Shown: piece after piece, positions 51,451 to 59,300 of the stretch | Layout of the letters: the number at the start of each line of letters is the position of its first letter | Numbering within the stretch: position 1 is the stretch's first letter | Source of the DNA: Ga0077536 sp943370145 | GTDB taxonomy: Bacteria; Pseudomonadota; Gammaproteobacteria; Ga0077536 | Assembly: GCA_943370145.1 (NCBI GenBank) | Contig: CALRPY020000020.1 | Location: 1 to 64,000, forward strand | Reading direction: 5' to 3' | Length of the DNA: 64,000 bases | The notes under the pieces: model-generated | What the model was told of the DNA's origin: nothing | The model's database searches: none | Seen by the model: the letters and a program-made list of their open reading frames with translations, nothing else | Program-made: the position numbers and the translations under genes

Positions 51451-52701
51451 ATGGATGATGCCAACCTCACCACCTTCGCCAGACTGCTGCCGAGCTTCGC
51501 CGCGGCGCTGGGCGCGGGGCTGCTGATCGGCATCGAGCGCGAGCGGCGCAAGGGACGCGGCGCCGACCGCCAGTTCGCCGGCGTGCGGACCTTCACGATG
51601 GCGTCGATGATGGGCGGCGTCGCGCAAAGCCTGGCACAACCCTGGCTGGTGCTGCTCGGCGGCCTGCTGATCCTCGTGCTGAGCGCGATCGGCTATGCCC
51701 GCGATCGCTCGGACGACCCCGGCATCACCACCGAACTCGCGCTGTTCGTCACCTACCTGCTCGGCGTGCTGGCCATCGGTGAGCCGCGTTTCGCGGCGGC
51801 GGCGGCAGTGGTCGTCGCAACCCTGCTGTTCGCGCGCCAGGGCCTGCATCGTTTCTCGACGGAACTGCTGACCCCCACTGAACTGCGCGACGCACTCCTG
51901 CTCGGCGGCGCGGCGCTCGTGGTGCTGCCGATGATTCCCTCGACGCCTCTCCCCTGGCTCGGCGGCCTCGACCCGCGTCGCTTGTGGGCGCTTGCCGTGC
52001 TGTTCATGGCCATCCAGGGCCTGGGGCATGTCGCGTTGCGGGCCTTCGGTCCGCGCCTGGGCCTGGCCTTCAGCGGATTGATGTCCGGCTTCGTGTCGAG
52101 CACTGCGACCACCGGTGCGCTGGGTGCGCGCGCGCGCGAAACCCCCGTGCTGCTGCCGAGCTGCGTCGCTGGCGCCCTGTTTTCCACCTGCGCCACCGCC
52201 CTGCAGCTGATGCTGATCGTGGCCACCATCCACCCTGCGAGCTTTGTCATCCTGCGCGCGCCCCTGTTCGCGATGCTGGCGGCGTCGCTGCTGTGCGCCT
52301 GGCTCGCCCTGATGCGCCAACGCGAACGGGCCGCCCAGGTGCCGACCGCGGGCCACGCATTCAACCTGGCGACTTCACTGGGCTTCGCGGCGCTGCTGGC
52401 TGGCGTGACCGCGGCGGTCGGGCTCATCGAGCGACATCACGGCCTCGCCGGCGCGGGCATCGGTATTGCGCTCGCCGGCTTCGCCGACGCGCATTCCGCG
52501 ACGACCTCGGCGCTGTCGCTGGCCCACAGTGGGGCCATCGCCCCGGCGGACGCCGGGCGCTGCGTGCTGCTGGCCGTCACCACGAACACCGTCAGCAAAA
52601 TCCTGTTCGCGTTCGGGGCCGGCGGCGCCCGCTATGGCGTGCCGAGCAGTGCGGGACTCATCGTCATCACCGGCGCGGCCTGGCTGGCGCTGCTGATCTA
52701 G
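51451..52701 (+). CDS. MgtC/SapB-DUF4010 membrane protein
   Basis: A 416-residue polytopic protein with about 12 hydrophobic helices. The N-terminal MgtC/SapB domain (about 5-140) has ALGAGLLIGIERERRKG and RTFTMASMMGG; the DUF4010 domain (about 190-405) has GLMSGFVSSTATTGALGARARE. MgtC proteins are linked to magnesium-limited growth and to membrane-potential control; this long DUF4010 form is uncharacterised. A ribosome-binding site is not obvious. It stands alone. Confidence 0.88.
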   Translation: MDDANLTTFARLLPSFAAALGAGLLIGIERERRKGRGADRQFAGVRTFTMASMMGGVAQSLAQPWLVLLGGLLILVLSAIGYARDRSDDPGITTELALFVTYLLGVLAIGEPRFAAAAAVVVATLLFARQGLHRFSTELLTPTELRDALLLGGAALVVLPMIPSTPLPWLGGLDPRRLWALAVLFMAIQGLGHVALRAFGPRLGLAFSGLMSGFVSSTATTGALGARARETPVLLPSCVAGALFSTCATALQLMLIVATIHPASFVILRAPLFAMLAASLLCAWLALMRQRERAAQVPTAGHAFNLATSLGFAALLAGVTAAVGLIERHHGLAGAGIGIALAGFADAHSATTSALSLAHSGAIAPADAGRCVLLAVTTNTVSKILFAFGAGGARYGVPSSAGLIVITGAAWLALLI

Positions 52702-52810
52702 CGAACCGGACCGGCGCGGCGCCTACCGCGTGCAGGACCCGGCCTACCCCGCGACGCGCGTGCGTTAACGCGCGGGGAAACCCGCTCACGCCTATCGTGA
52801 GTCCATGCGA

Positions 52811-52843
52811 CCCGGGGCCGCTGGCGCCGGGCTCAGCCCCGGG
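52811..52843 (+). promoter_or_regulatory. Hairpin overlapping the methyltransferase ribosome-binding site
   Basis: CCCGGGGC at 52811-52818 pairs with GCCCCGGG at 52836-52843 across a 17-base loop that itself contains GGCGCC. The right arm includes part of the GGGGAG (52841-52846) that serves as the ribosome-binding site 8 bases before the ATG at 52854. Folding of the leader could therefore hide the site. The gene it would control is a class I methyltransferase. Confidence 0.4.
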
Positions 52844-52853
52844 GAGATTGCGC

Positions 52854-53669
52854 ATGAACGCGTCGCAGGAACTGGACCAGCTCAAGACCCGCCTGAAGTC
52901 GATGTGGATGGCCGGGGATTACGGCCACTTCGCGCGCTACCTGGAACCGGGCGCACTGGAATTCTTCCGGACCCTCGGCATCACGCCCGGCGAGCGCGTG
53001 CTCGATGTTGGCTGCGGTGCGGGTCAGCTGTCGCTGCCCGCGGCGCGCGCGGGCGCCGAGGTCACTGGCGTCGACATCGCGTCCAACCTCATCGAACAGG
53101 CGCGGGCACGCGCGGTGGAGGCCGGGCAAGCGATACGCTTCGACGAGGGGGACGCCGAAGATCTGCCTTACGCCGATGACAGTTTCGATCTCGTCTTCAG
53201 TCTGATCGGCGCGATGTTCGCGCCGCGGCCAGAGCGGGTGACGGCGGAACTGCTGCGCGTATGCAGGCCCGGTGGACGCATCGTGATGGGCAACTGGACG
53301 CCCGGCGGCTTCATCGGCCAGATGTTCCGCATCAACGCCCGCCACGTGCCGCCGCCGCCCGGCATGACGCCGCCGGTATCCTGGGGCGACGAGGACAGGG
53401 TGCGCGAGCGCTTCGGTGAGCGGGTCATCGGGCTCAGGCTCGCACGACGCATGTACCCGGTCGAATACCCGTTCCCGCCCGCGCGGGTGGTCGAATTCTT
53501 CCGCGAATACTACGGACCGACCAACCGCGCGTTCGCCGCGCTGTCCGCGGACGGACAGGCGGCCCTGAGGGCCGAACTCGAAGCGCACTGGACGGCCCAC
53601 AACGAAGCGGGCGCGGGCCGCACCGCGGTCGCGGCCGAGTATCTCGAGGTAGTGGCGCGGCGCGCCTGA
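52854..53669 (+). CDS. Class I SAM-dependent methyltransferase
   Basis: A 271-residue methyltransferase with the UbiE-like Rossmann motifs: VLDVGCGAGQLSLPAA (SAM binding), GVDIASNLIEQARA, EGDAEDLPYADDSFDLVFS and the post-motif LLRVCRPGGRIVMGNW. The substrate is unreadable from sequence. The N-terminal helix MWMAGDYGHFARYL before the fold is a family feature of these bacterial enzymes. It converges on the DUF4340-like gene. Confidence 0.88.
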   Translation: MNASQELDQLKTRLKSMWMAGDYGHFARYLEPGALEFFRTLGITPGERVLDVGCGAGQLSLPAARAGAEVTGVDIASNLIEQARARAVEAGQAIRFDEGDAEDLPYADDSFDLVFSLIGAMFAPRPERVTAELLRVCRPGGRIVMGNWTPGGFIGQMFRINARHVPPPPGMTPPVSWGDEDRVRERFGERVIGLRLARRMYPVEYPFPPARVVEFFREYYGPTNRAFAALSADGQAALRAELEAHWTAHNEAGAGRTAVAAEYLEVVARRA

Positions 53670-53686
53670 ACCAACGACCCGCGACG

Positions 53687-53702
53687 CAGGGCGCGCCCTG
53701 CC
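53687..53702. terminator. 16-bp perfect palindrome between convergent genes
   Basis: GCAGGGCG followed by its reverse complement CGCCCTGC, a 6-bp stem with a CGCG loop or 8-bp dyad, in the 41 bases between the methyltransferase and the converging DUF4340-like gene. No T-tract; a likely 3'-end structure. Confidence 0.4.
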
Positions 53703-53710
53703 CCGGCGGA

Positions 53711-54295
53711 TCAGCGCACCGTCGGGCCCGGCGTGACGGCGGCCCCGGCGCGCAGCGTATCGGCCAGCGCCTGCCACTCGTCCGGCACGAAATTCGACAT
53801 CAGGTAGACCACTGGACGACCCTCGATGCGCATGTAGCGCAGCGCGCCGTCGGGCGTGGCGCCGCCGAAGGCGAGCCGGAGCGGCGGTTGGCCGGCCGCG
53901 GCCAGCTCGACCGCGTGCGTAGGCTGATCGAGCCCGTAGTCGGCGGCCCGCGAATCCAGGCCGGGCTCGCGCAGCACGCGCACCGGGCGCGCCGTGTGCA
54001 GGATCTTCAGGGCCAGCTCGAGCTGCTGCGCGGCCGCGGCCGGCAGCACGGCGTCCATGACCACCCAGTCACGGCCGCGGCGGGTGAGCTCCCATGCCTG
54101 CCCCGCGGCCACGAGCCGCACGCTGCCGATCGCGCCCGGCTGCTGCGCCAGCACGCCGGCGGCCTCGAAGGCGACGAACTGCGCCTGGCGCGGGCGCGCG
54201 CCGGTGATGACCATGATCACGAGGTAGGCCAGCGCGCACAGCACGCACAGTCGCACCAGCAGGCGGCGGAAGGAAGGCGTCACCGGCGTCGCCAC
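53711..54295 (-). CDS. DUF4340-like membrane-anchored protein of the Gld-type ABC system
   Basis: A 194-residue protein with one N-terminal helix (about 12-32, LVRLCVLCALAYLVIMVIT) and an exported domain of two repeated beta units (SVRLVAAGQAWELTRRGRDWVVMDAVLP and a C-terminal ALRYMRIEGRPVVYLMS). This looks like DUF4340, which accompanies GldG-type proteins. The start GTG at 54295 overlaps the GldG-like stop by 16 bases; the GTG at 54283, overlapping as GTGA, is an alternative. Last gene of the ABC unit. Function unknown. Confidence 0.75.
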   Translation of the reverse strand: MATPVTPSFRRLLVRLCVLCALAYLVIMVITGARPRQAQFVAFEAAGVLAQQPGAIGSVRLVAAGQAWELTRRGRDWVVMDAVLPAAAAQQLELALKILHTARPVRVLREPGLDSRAADYGLDQPTHAVELAAAGQPPLRLAFGGATPDGALRYMRIEGRPVVYLMSNFVPDEWQALADTLRAGAAVTPGPTVR

Positions 54296-55767
54296 CAGAC
54301 CAGCACGCCGAGCCCCACGGCAAGTCCGGGCAGCAGCAGCACGAGCAGCAGGTACAGGGCACTCAGTTGTGCCTCGGTGATCATCACCAGCAGCGTCGCC
54401 GGCACGTGCGGCGCCGTCGCGACCAGCGCTTCCTCGCGCACCAGCCAGCGCGCCATGGCGAGCGCGAGGTCGCTGTTCGCCATGTAGGGATAGTGCGGAT
54501 TGGCGAGGAAATCCGCGTCACCCGCCACCAGCGCGCGGAACGCCGTCGGCGAGCCGTCCAGCCGCCCCTCGCTCGCGACCGCGAGCAACTGGCTGGCAGG
54601 CGGCGCGACGTGCGCACCGGTCGAGGACGAATGCAGGACCGACGCCCCGCTGCTGCGCACCAGCGGCGTCACCGTCGCAGTGGTGGATGCGGCGATCGAC
54701 AGCGGGCGCACCCCCGGGAAGAACGTATAGGCGACGCGCTCGGTGACCGGGTGCGGGTCGTAGCCGGTGACCGCCACCGTCTGCGCATCGGTGCCGTAGT
54801 GGCTGACGTCGTCGACGACGACCGCATCGAGGAGTTCCACGCCCAGTGCCGAGAGCAACGCGGCAAGCCCCGGATCGGGCGTGAAGCCGACGTCCAGCAG
54901 CAGCAGCGCGGCGCCGCCGCCGACGAGATAACGCCGCAGGGCGCCGCTCTCCGCCGGCGCCCAGGGCTCGCGCGGCCCAGCCGCGACCACCGCCGCGCAG
55001 TCGGCCGGCACGCCGCCGCCCTGCGCCAGCGAGATGCGCCGGACGTCGTAGCCCAGGCCTTCCAGCGAGCGTCGCCAGCGCCCGATGCCGCGCTCGGTGG
55101 TCTCGATCACCATTGAATTCGCGTCGTCGTGATCATGTCCGCCGACGCTTTCGACCTCGTTCCTGAATTCCCTGTTGTCGACCGGCAGCTCGTGGTGGCC
55201 TTCGACGAAACACAGCGTCACCCGGCGCTCGCGCAGTGCGCGCTGGATGCCGATCGCGAATTCGCGTTCATCCGTGCTGTGCACGAGCACGCGCCGCCCC
55301 GCCGCCTCGATCAACGCGGCGTTGTAGAGCTTGATGCCGGCGGTGCGGGCCAGGCTCGGCTGCTTGTCCGGATCGACGCCGCTGACGTCGAGCAGGGGGT
55401 TCTCGCCGGCCATCAGCTCGAGCATGTCGAGCGCGCGCCGCGCATTGGGATCCGTGCCCTGGTAGTAGTAGGTGACGCGCACCGGATGCTCGAGCCTGCG
55501 CGCGACCTCCAGGGCCTGCGGCGCCGGCGTGTAGACCCGTTCGCGGGTCAGGTCGACCTGCACATCGTGCAGGCTCAGCGCCGCGATGGCGAGTGCCGCC
55601 ACCGCGCAGCCGCCGGCCACGGCCAGGGCCGACCGCCAGCGACGGCGCAGCAGCGTACCCGGTGTCGCGAGCGGCAGGCGCATGCCCCAGGCGAACAGGA
55701 TTGCCACCGCGAGCAGCCAGCCCGCGGCCCACGCGAGTTCGTGCAGGTCGACGGCGTGGTGATGCAT
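54280..55767 (-). CDS. GldG-like ABC-associated periplasmic/membrane protein
   Basis: A 495-residue protein. Two N-terminal hydrophobic helices (about 10-30 and 45-68) are followed by an exported domain starting VQVDLTRERVYTPAPQALEV, the GldG/ABC-2-associated opening. A DUF4350-like region with glutamine-amidotransferase-type fold follows (about 260-380, ALLLLDVGFTPDPGL), and a C-terminal helix (LLVMITEAQLSALYLLLVLLLPG) is near the end. The permease lies one base upstream. Role in gliding bacteria is with GldA/GldF; elsewhere unknown. Confidence 0.82.
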   Translation of the reverse strand: MHHHAVDLHELAWAAGWLLAVAILFAWGMRLPLATPGTLLRRRWRSALAVAGGCAVAALAIAALSLHDVQVDLTRERVYTPAPQALEVARRLEHPVRVTYYYQGTDPNARRALDMLELMAGENPLLDVSGVDPDKQPSLARTAGIKLYNAALIEAAGRRVLVHSTDEREFAIGIQRALRERRVTLCFVEGHHELPVDNREFRNEVESVGGHDHDDANSMVIETTERGIGRWRRSLEGLGYDVRRISLAQGGGVPADCAAVVAAGPREPWAPAESGALRRYLVGGGAALLLLDVGFTPDPGLAALLSALGVELLDAVVVDDVSHYGTDAQTVAVTGYDPHPVTERVAYTFFPGVRPLSIAASTTATVTPLVRSSGASVLHSSSTGAHVAPPASQLLAVASEGRLDGSPTAFRALVAGDADFLANPHYPYMANSDLALAMARWLVREEALVATAPHVPATLLVMITEAQLSALYLLLVLLLPGLAVGLGVLVWWRRR

Positions 55768-55768
55768 G

Positions 55769-56470
55769 TCAGCGGCGGGCCAGCGCCCGCACGGCGAGGA
55801 ACAGGCCGAGCAGGGTCACCGTGACGAAGAAGCCCGCGTCGGACAGGTACAGCGCACCGGTCGCAAAGGGCGTGAAGCGGGCGAGCAGCGAGCACTGCAG
55901 GACGATTTCGTCCCACGGCTGCGGCAGCACCGCGGCCAGTGAATCGAGCAGCCACAGGAGCAGCGACAGCCCGATCGCGAGGGTTGCCGCAACGACCTGG
56001 TTCGCGGTCAGCGCGGACAGCGCGAGGCCGATCGCGGAGAGCAGCGAGGCAAGCAGCAGCAGTCCGAGGTAGCCGCTGTAAATCGGCCCCCAGTCGGGCT
56101 TGCCGAACCAGGCCAGCACCGCCGGGTAGACCAGGGTCGGTGCGAGCATCACCGCCACCAGGGCCATGCTGGCGACGAACTTGGCCAGCACGATGTCGCC
56201 CTCGCGCGCAGGCGTCGCGAGCAGCAGTTCGAGCGTGCCGTGCCGCCGCTCCTCGGCGAGCAGGCGCATGGTGATCAGCGGGACGAAGAGCAGCAGCAGC
56301 ACCGCCGCCTGGAACATGATGCGCACCAGCGCGGCGCTGCGCGTCATCGCGAGATTGGTGACGAAGGCATAACCCATGACGAGCAGGAAGACCGCAATCA
56401 GCACGTAGGCGATCGGCTGCACGAACAGCGCGCGCAGTTCCTTGCCGAGCAGGGGAAGAAAGCCGGCCAT
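55769..56470 (-). CDS. ABC-2-type transporter permease (GldF-like)
   Basis: A 233-residue membrane protein with six hydrophobic helices; KELRALFVQPIAYVLIAVFLLVMGY is the typical opening and LLFVPLITMRLLAEERRHGTLELLLATP the coupling-helix-containing segment. It is GldF/CcmB-like ABC-2. Spaced 8 bases after the ATPase and 1 base before the GldG-like gene. Confidence 0.87.
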   Translation of the reverse strand: MAGFLPLLGKELRALFVQPIAYVLIAVFLLVMGYAFVTNLAMTRSAALVRIMFQAAVLLLLFVPLITMRLLAEERRHGTLELLLATPAREGDIVLAKFVASMALVAVMLAPTLVYPAVLAWFGKPDWGPIYSGYLGLLLLASLLSAIGLALSALTANQVVAATLAIGLSLLLWLLDSLAAVLPQPWDEIVLQCSLLARFTPFATGALYLSDAGFFVTVTLLGLFLAVRALARR

Positions 56471-56478
56471 CAGGTCGT

Positions 56479-57219
56479 TCAGTGCCGGGCCGGCGCGGTC
56501 ATGGCCAGGAAGCGCTGCTCCAGCGCGCCCGGGCTGCCGGCATCGATCGCCACGCTGCCGAGCAGCCGGCCGTGCTGCAGGATCAGCGCGCGCGTCGCGA
56601 CGCGCTCGATCTCCGTCAGCACGTGGGAAGTCACGAGCACCGCATGCCGGCCCGCCAGATCCGCGATCAGTTCGCGCAGCTCGATGATTTGCCAGGGGTC
56701 GAGGCCGTTCGTCGGTTCGTCCAGGATCAGCACCGGCGGGTCGCCGATGAGTCCGAGCGCGAGCGCCACGCGCTGGCGGTAGCCACGCGACAGGTTGCCG
56801 ACCAGCGAACGCCGCACCGCCGAGAGCCTGAGCCGATCGCAGATGCGGTCGCGCTCGACGGCGATGACGCCGCGCGCGAGGCCCTTCAGGCGGCCGTAGA
56901 AGCGCAGCGTTTCGTCGACGGTGAGATGCGGATAGAGCGTCGGATCTTCCGGCACGAAGCCGAGGCGCTGCCGCGCCGCGGCGCCGTCGCGCTGGACGTC
57001 GAAACCGCAGATGGCGGCGCTGCCAGCCGCCGGCGCAAGGTAGCCGGTGAGGAGGCGCAGGCAGGTGCTCTTGCCGGCACCGTTCGGGCCGAGCATGCCG
57101 AGCACTTCGCCACGCGCGAGGGTGAAGGAAACGTCGTCGAGAACGCGCCGCCGGCCATAGTCATAACTGAGGCCGGCGGCGTGGATGAGCGGCGACTCGC
57201 CAGGAGAGGAACCGGACAC
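56479..57219 (-). CDS. ABC transporter ATP-binding protein (GldA-like)
   Basis: A 246-residue ATPase with Walker A GPNGAGKSTCLRL, signature NLSRGYRQRVALALGL (variant of LSGGQ, Ser-Arg-Gly-Tyr), Walker B VLILDEPTNGLDP and a switch histidine in VLVTSHVLTEIE. GTG start at 57219. The signature variant LSRGYRQR is typical of the ABC-2 / GldA-type exporters. First gene of the four-gene ABC unit; the MBL-fold gene lies 15 bases upstream on the same strand and may be in the same transcript. Confidence 0.9.
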   Translation of the reverse strand: MSGSSPGESPLIHAAGLSYDYGRRRVLDDVSFTLARGEVLGMLGPNGAGKSTCLRLLTGYLAPAAGSAAICGFDVQRDGAAARQRLGFVPEDPTLYPHLTVDETLRFYGRLKGLARGVIAVERDRICDRLRLSAVRRSLVGNLSRGYRQRVALALGLIGDPPVLILDEPTNGLDPWQIIELRELIADLAGRHAVLVTSHVLTEIERVATRALILQHGRLLGSVAIDAGSPGALEQRFLAMTAPARH

Positions 57220-57234
57220 GGGGCGGGAGGCGCC

Positions 57235-58125
57235 CTATTCGTAGTATTCCGGCGCCCTCTTCAGGGATTTCCACGCGTCCGGATCGTGCGAGGTGAAGTA
57301 GCTCGCGTTCTCCGTTGCAATCATGCGCCGGATCCAGTCGTAGCCCTTGATGATGCCGGTCGCGTCATAGGCGAGCGCGATGTTCGGGACCAGGTTCTTC
57401 TCGACGTTGTCACGGAAATACGCGGCGTCGCTGGTCAGGATGACCGGCCCAGTCTTCGGCAGGCGCACCGTCAGCATCTGCGTGCCCTTGGTGTGGCCGG
57501 GCGAGCGGTGGATGACGAGACTGCCGTCGCCGAAGAGATCGAGGTCGCCGGTGATGCGCAGCATGTCAATGGAATTCGGCTTGCTGACGCCGACACCGGA
57601 GCGCAGCACCGAGATGTCGTCCGGAATGTAGCCGGCGGCGAAGGGCTCGTCGGGAAACATCGCGAAGTGGAGTTCGTCGTCCTGGATGACGATCGTGGAG
57701 TTCGGGAACTTGCCGACGTTGCCGCCGTGGTCGAGGTGCATGTGGCTGACGACGACGTACTTGATGTCCTTGGTGGTCAGCCCGATTTTGGCGAGCTGCG
57801 CGTCCATCGCGTCGTCCTTGGTCATCTTCGGCTCGAAGACCTGCGCGAGCTTGCCCCAGTAGCCGGTATCCGCGATGACCTTGTCGTTGTTGCCGGTGTC
57901 GAAAATCACGTTGCCCTTCGGATGCTTGATCACGAAGAAGCCAATCGGGATCTCGATCTTCGGTTCCATCGGCGCGAAGTTCTGCAGGAAGCCCTTGCCG
58001 ATCATCATCGTGCCGGAGCTGAACAGGTACAGCTGCATGCCGGCCGGCGATTCGGCGCGCACCGGGCCTGCACCCACCAGGCCGGCCAGGGCGAGCCCGG
58101 CCAGGGCGGAATAGAAACGCTTCAT
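57235..58125 (-). CDS. Exported MBL-fold hydrolase, AHL-lactonase-like
   Basis: A 296-residue protein. An N-terminal signal peptide (about 1-23, ending in PVRA) directs it out. The metal site HMHLDHGGN matches the HxHxDH motif, followed by a downstream His in RSPGHTKGTQ and an Asp in LTSDAAYFRDN. The layout is that of the N-acyl-homoserine lactonase (AttM/AiiB) branch. Two adjacent ATGs (58128, 58125) follow a GAGGGGG site; 58125 has better spacing. It could quench quorum signals outside the cytoplasm, or hydrolyse another lactone or ester. The next minus-strand genes are the ABC unit. Confidence 0.82.
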   Translation of the reverse strand: MKRFYSALAGLALAGLVGAGPVRAESPAGMQLYLFSSGTMMIGKGFLQNFAPMEPKIEIPIGFFVIKHPKGNVIFDTGNNDKVIADTGYWGKLAQVFEPKMTKDDAMDAQLAKIGLTTKDIKYVVVSHMHLDHGGNVGKFPNSTIVIQDDELHFAMFPDEPFAAGYIPDDISVLRSGVGVSKPNSIDMLRITGDLDLFGDGSLVIHRSPGHTKGTQMLTVRLPKTGPVILTSDAAYFRDNVEKNLVPNIALAYDATGIIKGYDWIRRMIATENASYFTSHDPDAWKSLKRAPEYYE

Positions 58126-58304
58126 CATGCCCCCTCTGAAATGGTCTTTTGGTATCCGTCGCCCGCACGACGACTGCGCCATTATGGCGTCAAAGCGCCC
58201 GCGCGGACAGGTCCGGCTCCCGTGGCGGGCGTCGTGGCGTGTACCATTTGACGCGGAATCCGGGAGACGGCGGTGAGCCGTTCCCTTTGAACGAGGGGTC
58301 GCTG

Positions 58305-59300
58305 TTGAAATTCGTGCGCTGGGTGCTGGCCGTGCTGCTGTCCGTGGGCGCGGCGGGCGCGTTCTTTCTGTACTGGGAATACCGAACCCTTCATCCGAGT
58401 ACCGACGACGCCTACGTCCAGGCGCACATCGTGCGCGTGTCGTCCCGCGTCACGTCGCCGGCAATAGCCGTGCACGTCGTCGACAACCAGTTGGTGCGGG
58501 CGGGCGAGCCGCTGTTCGATCTCGGGCCGAAGGTTTTCGAGGCGAAGCTCGCGCGGGCGCGTGCCTGGCTGGACGTGGCCGCGCAGGACACCGGCGCCGG
58601 CGGCGCCGAGGTCAGGGCCGCCAGCGCGACGCTGCGCGAGCGCCAGGTCACCGCCGACAATGCACGGCGCACCGTCAATCGCCTGCAGAAGCTCGCCGCC
58701 CGTCATCTCGTGCCGCAACAGGAGCTCGACGACGCGATCGCCACCTACGGCGAAGCCCGCGCGCTGGTCGCCTCCGCCGCCGCCGAACTCGAGCGGGCGC
58801 GCAATGCGCTCGGCAGGACCGGCCCGCAGAATGCCCGCCTGCGCGCCGCGGCGGCCGCCGTGCAGCAGGCGGAGCTCGAACTCTCATTCACCCATGTCAC
58901 CGCCCCGGCGGACGGCTGGGTCACCGAAGTCACGTTGCGCAAGGGCACGATGGTGCGCGCGGCCCGCCCGCAGTTCGCGCTAGTCGAATCCGCCGAATGG
59001 TGGGTGGAGGCAAACTTCCGCGAGACCGATCTCACGCGGATCCGTCCCGGGCACCCGGCCCGCGTCCGCGTCGACATGTATCCCGACCTCGAACTGGGCG
59101 GCCGCGTCGAGAGCCTGAGCGCCGGTTCCGGGGCCACCTTCTCGCTGCTGCCGCCGGAGAATGCGACCGGCAACTGGGTCAAGGTCACACAGCGCTTCCC
59201 CGTGCGCATCGCGCTCGATCGCCTGCCCGCCGATGCCGCGACGCCGCTGCGCGTCGGCGCGAGCGCGACCGTCACCATCGACACCAGCCTGCCGCCGTGA
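58305..59300 (+). CDS. HlyD/EmrA-type membrane fusion protein
   Basis: A 331-residue periplasmic adaptor. A single N-terminal helix (FVRWVLAVLLSVGAAGAFFL) anchors it. The biotinyl-lipoyl-like segment DDAYVQAHIVRVSSRVTSPA, a coiled-coil hairpin (about 90-180), and the beta-barrel with ADGWVTEVTLRKGTMV follow. I start at TTG 58305, since GAGGGG at 58293-58298 lies 6 bases upstream; a longer frame from 58149 lacks support. Its stop overlaps the GTG of the MFS gene. Together they form an EmrAB-type efflux pair; no TolC-like gene is adjacent. Confidence 0.88.
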   Translation: MKFVRWVLAVLLSVGAAGAFFLYWEYRTLHPSTDDAYVQAHIVRVSSRVTSPAIAVHVVDNQLVRAGEPLFDLGPKVFEAKLARARAWLDVAAQDTGAGGAEVRAASATLRERQVTADNARRTVNRLQKLAARHLVPQQELDDAIATYGEARALVASAAAELERARNALGRTGPQNARLRAAAAAVQQAELELSFTHVTAPADGWVTEVTLRKGTMVRAARPQFALVESAEWWVEANFRETDLTRIRPGHPARVRVDMYPDLELGGRVESLSAGSGATFSLLPPENATGNWVKVTQRFPVRIALDRLPADAATPLRVGASATVTIDTSLPP

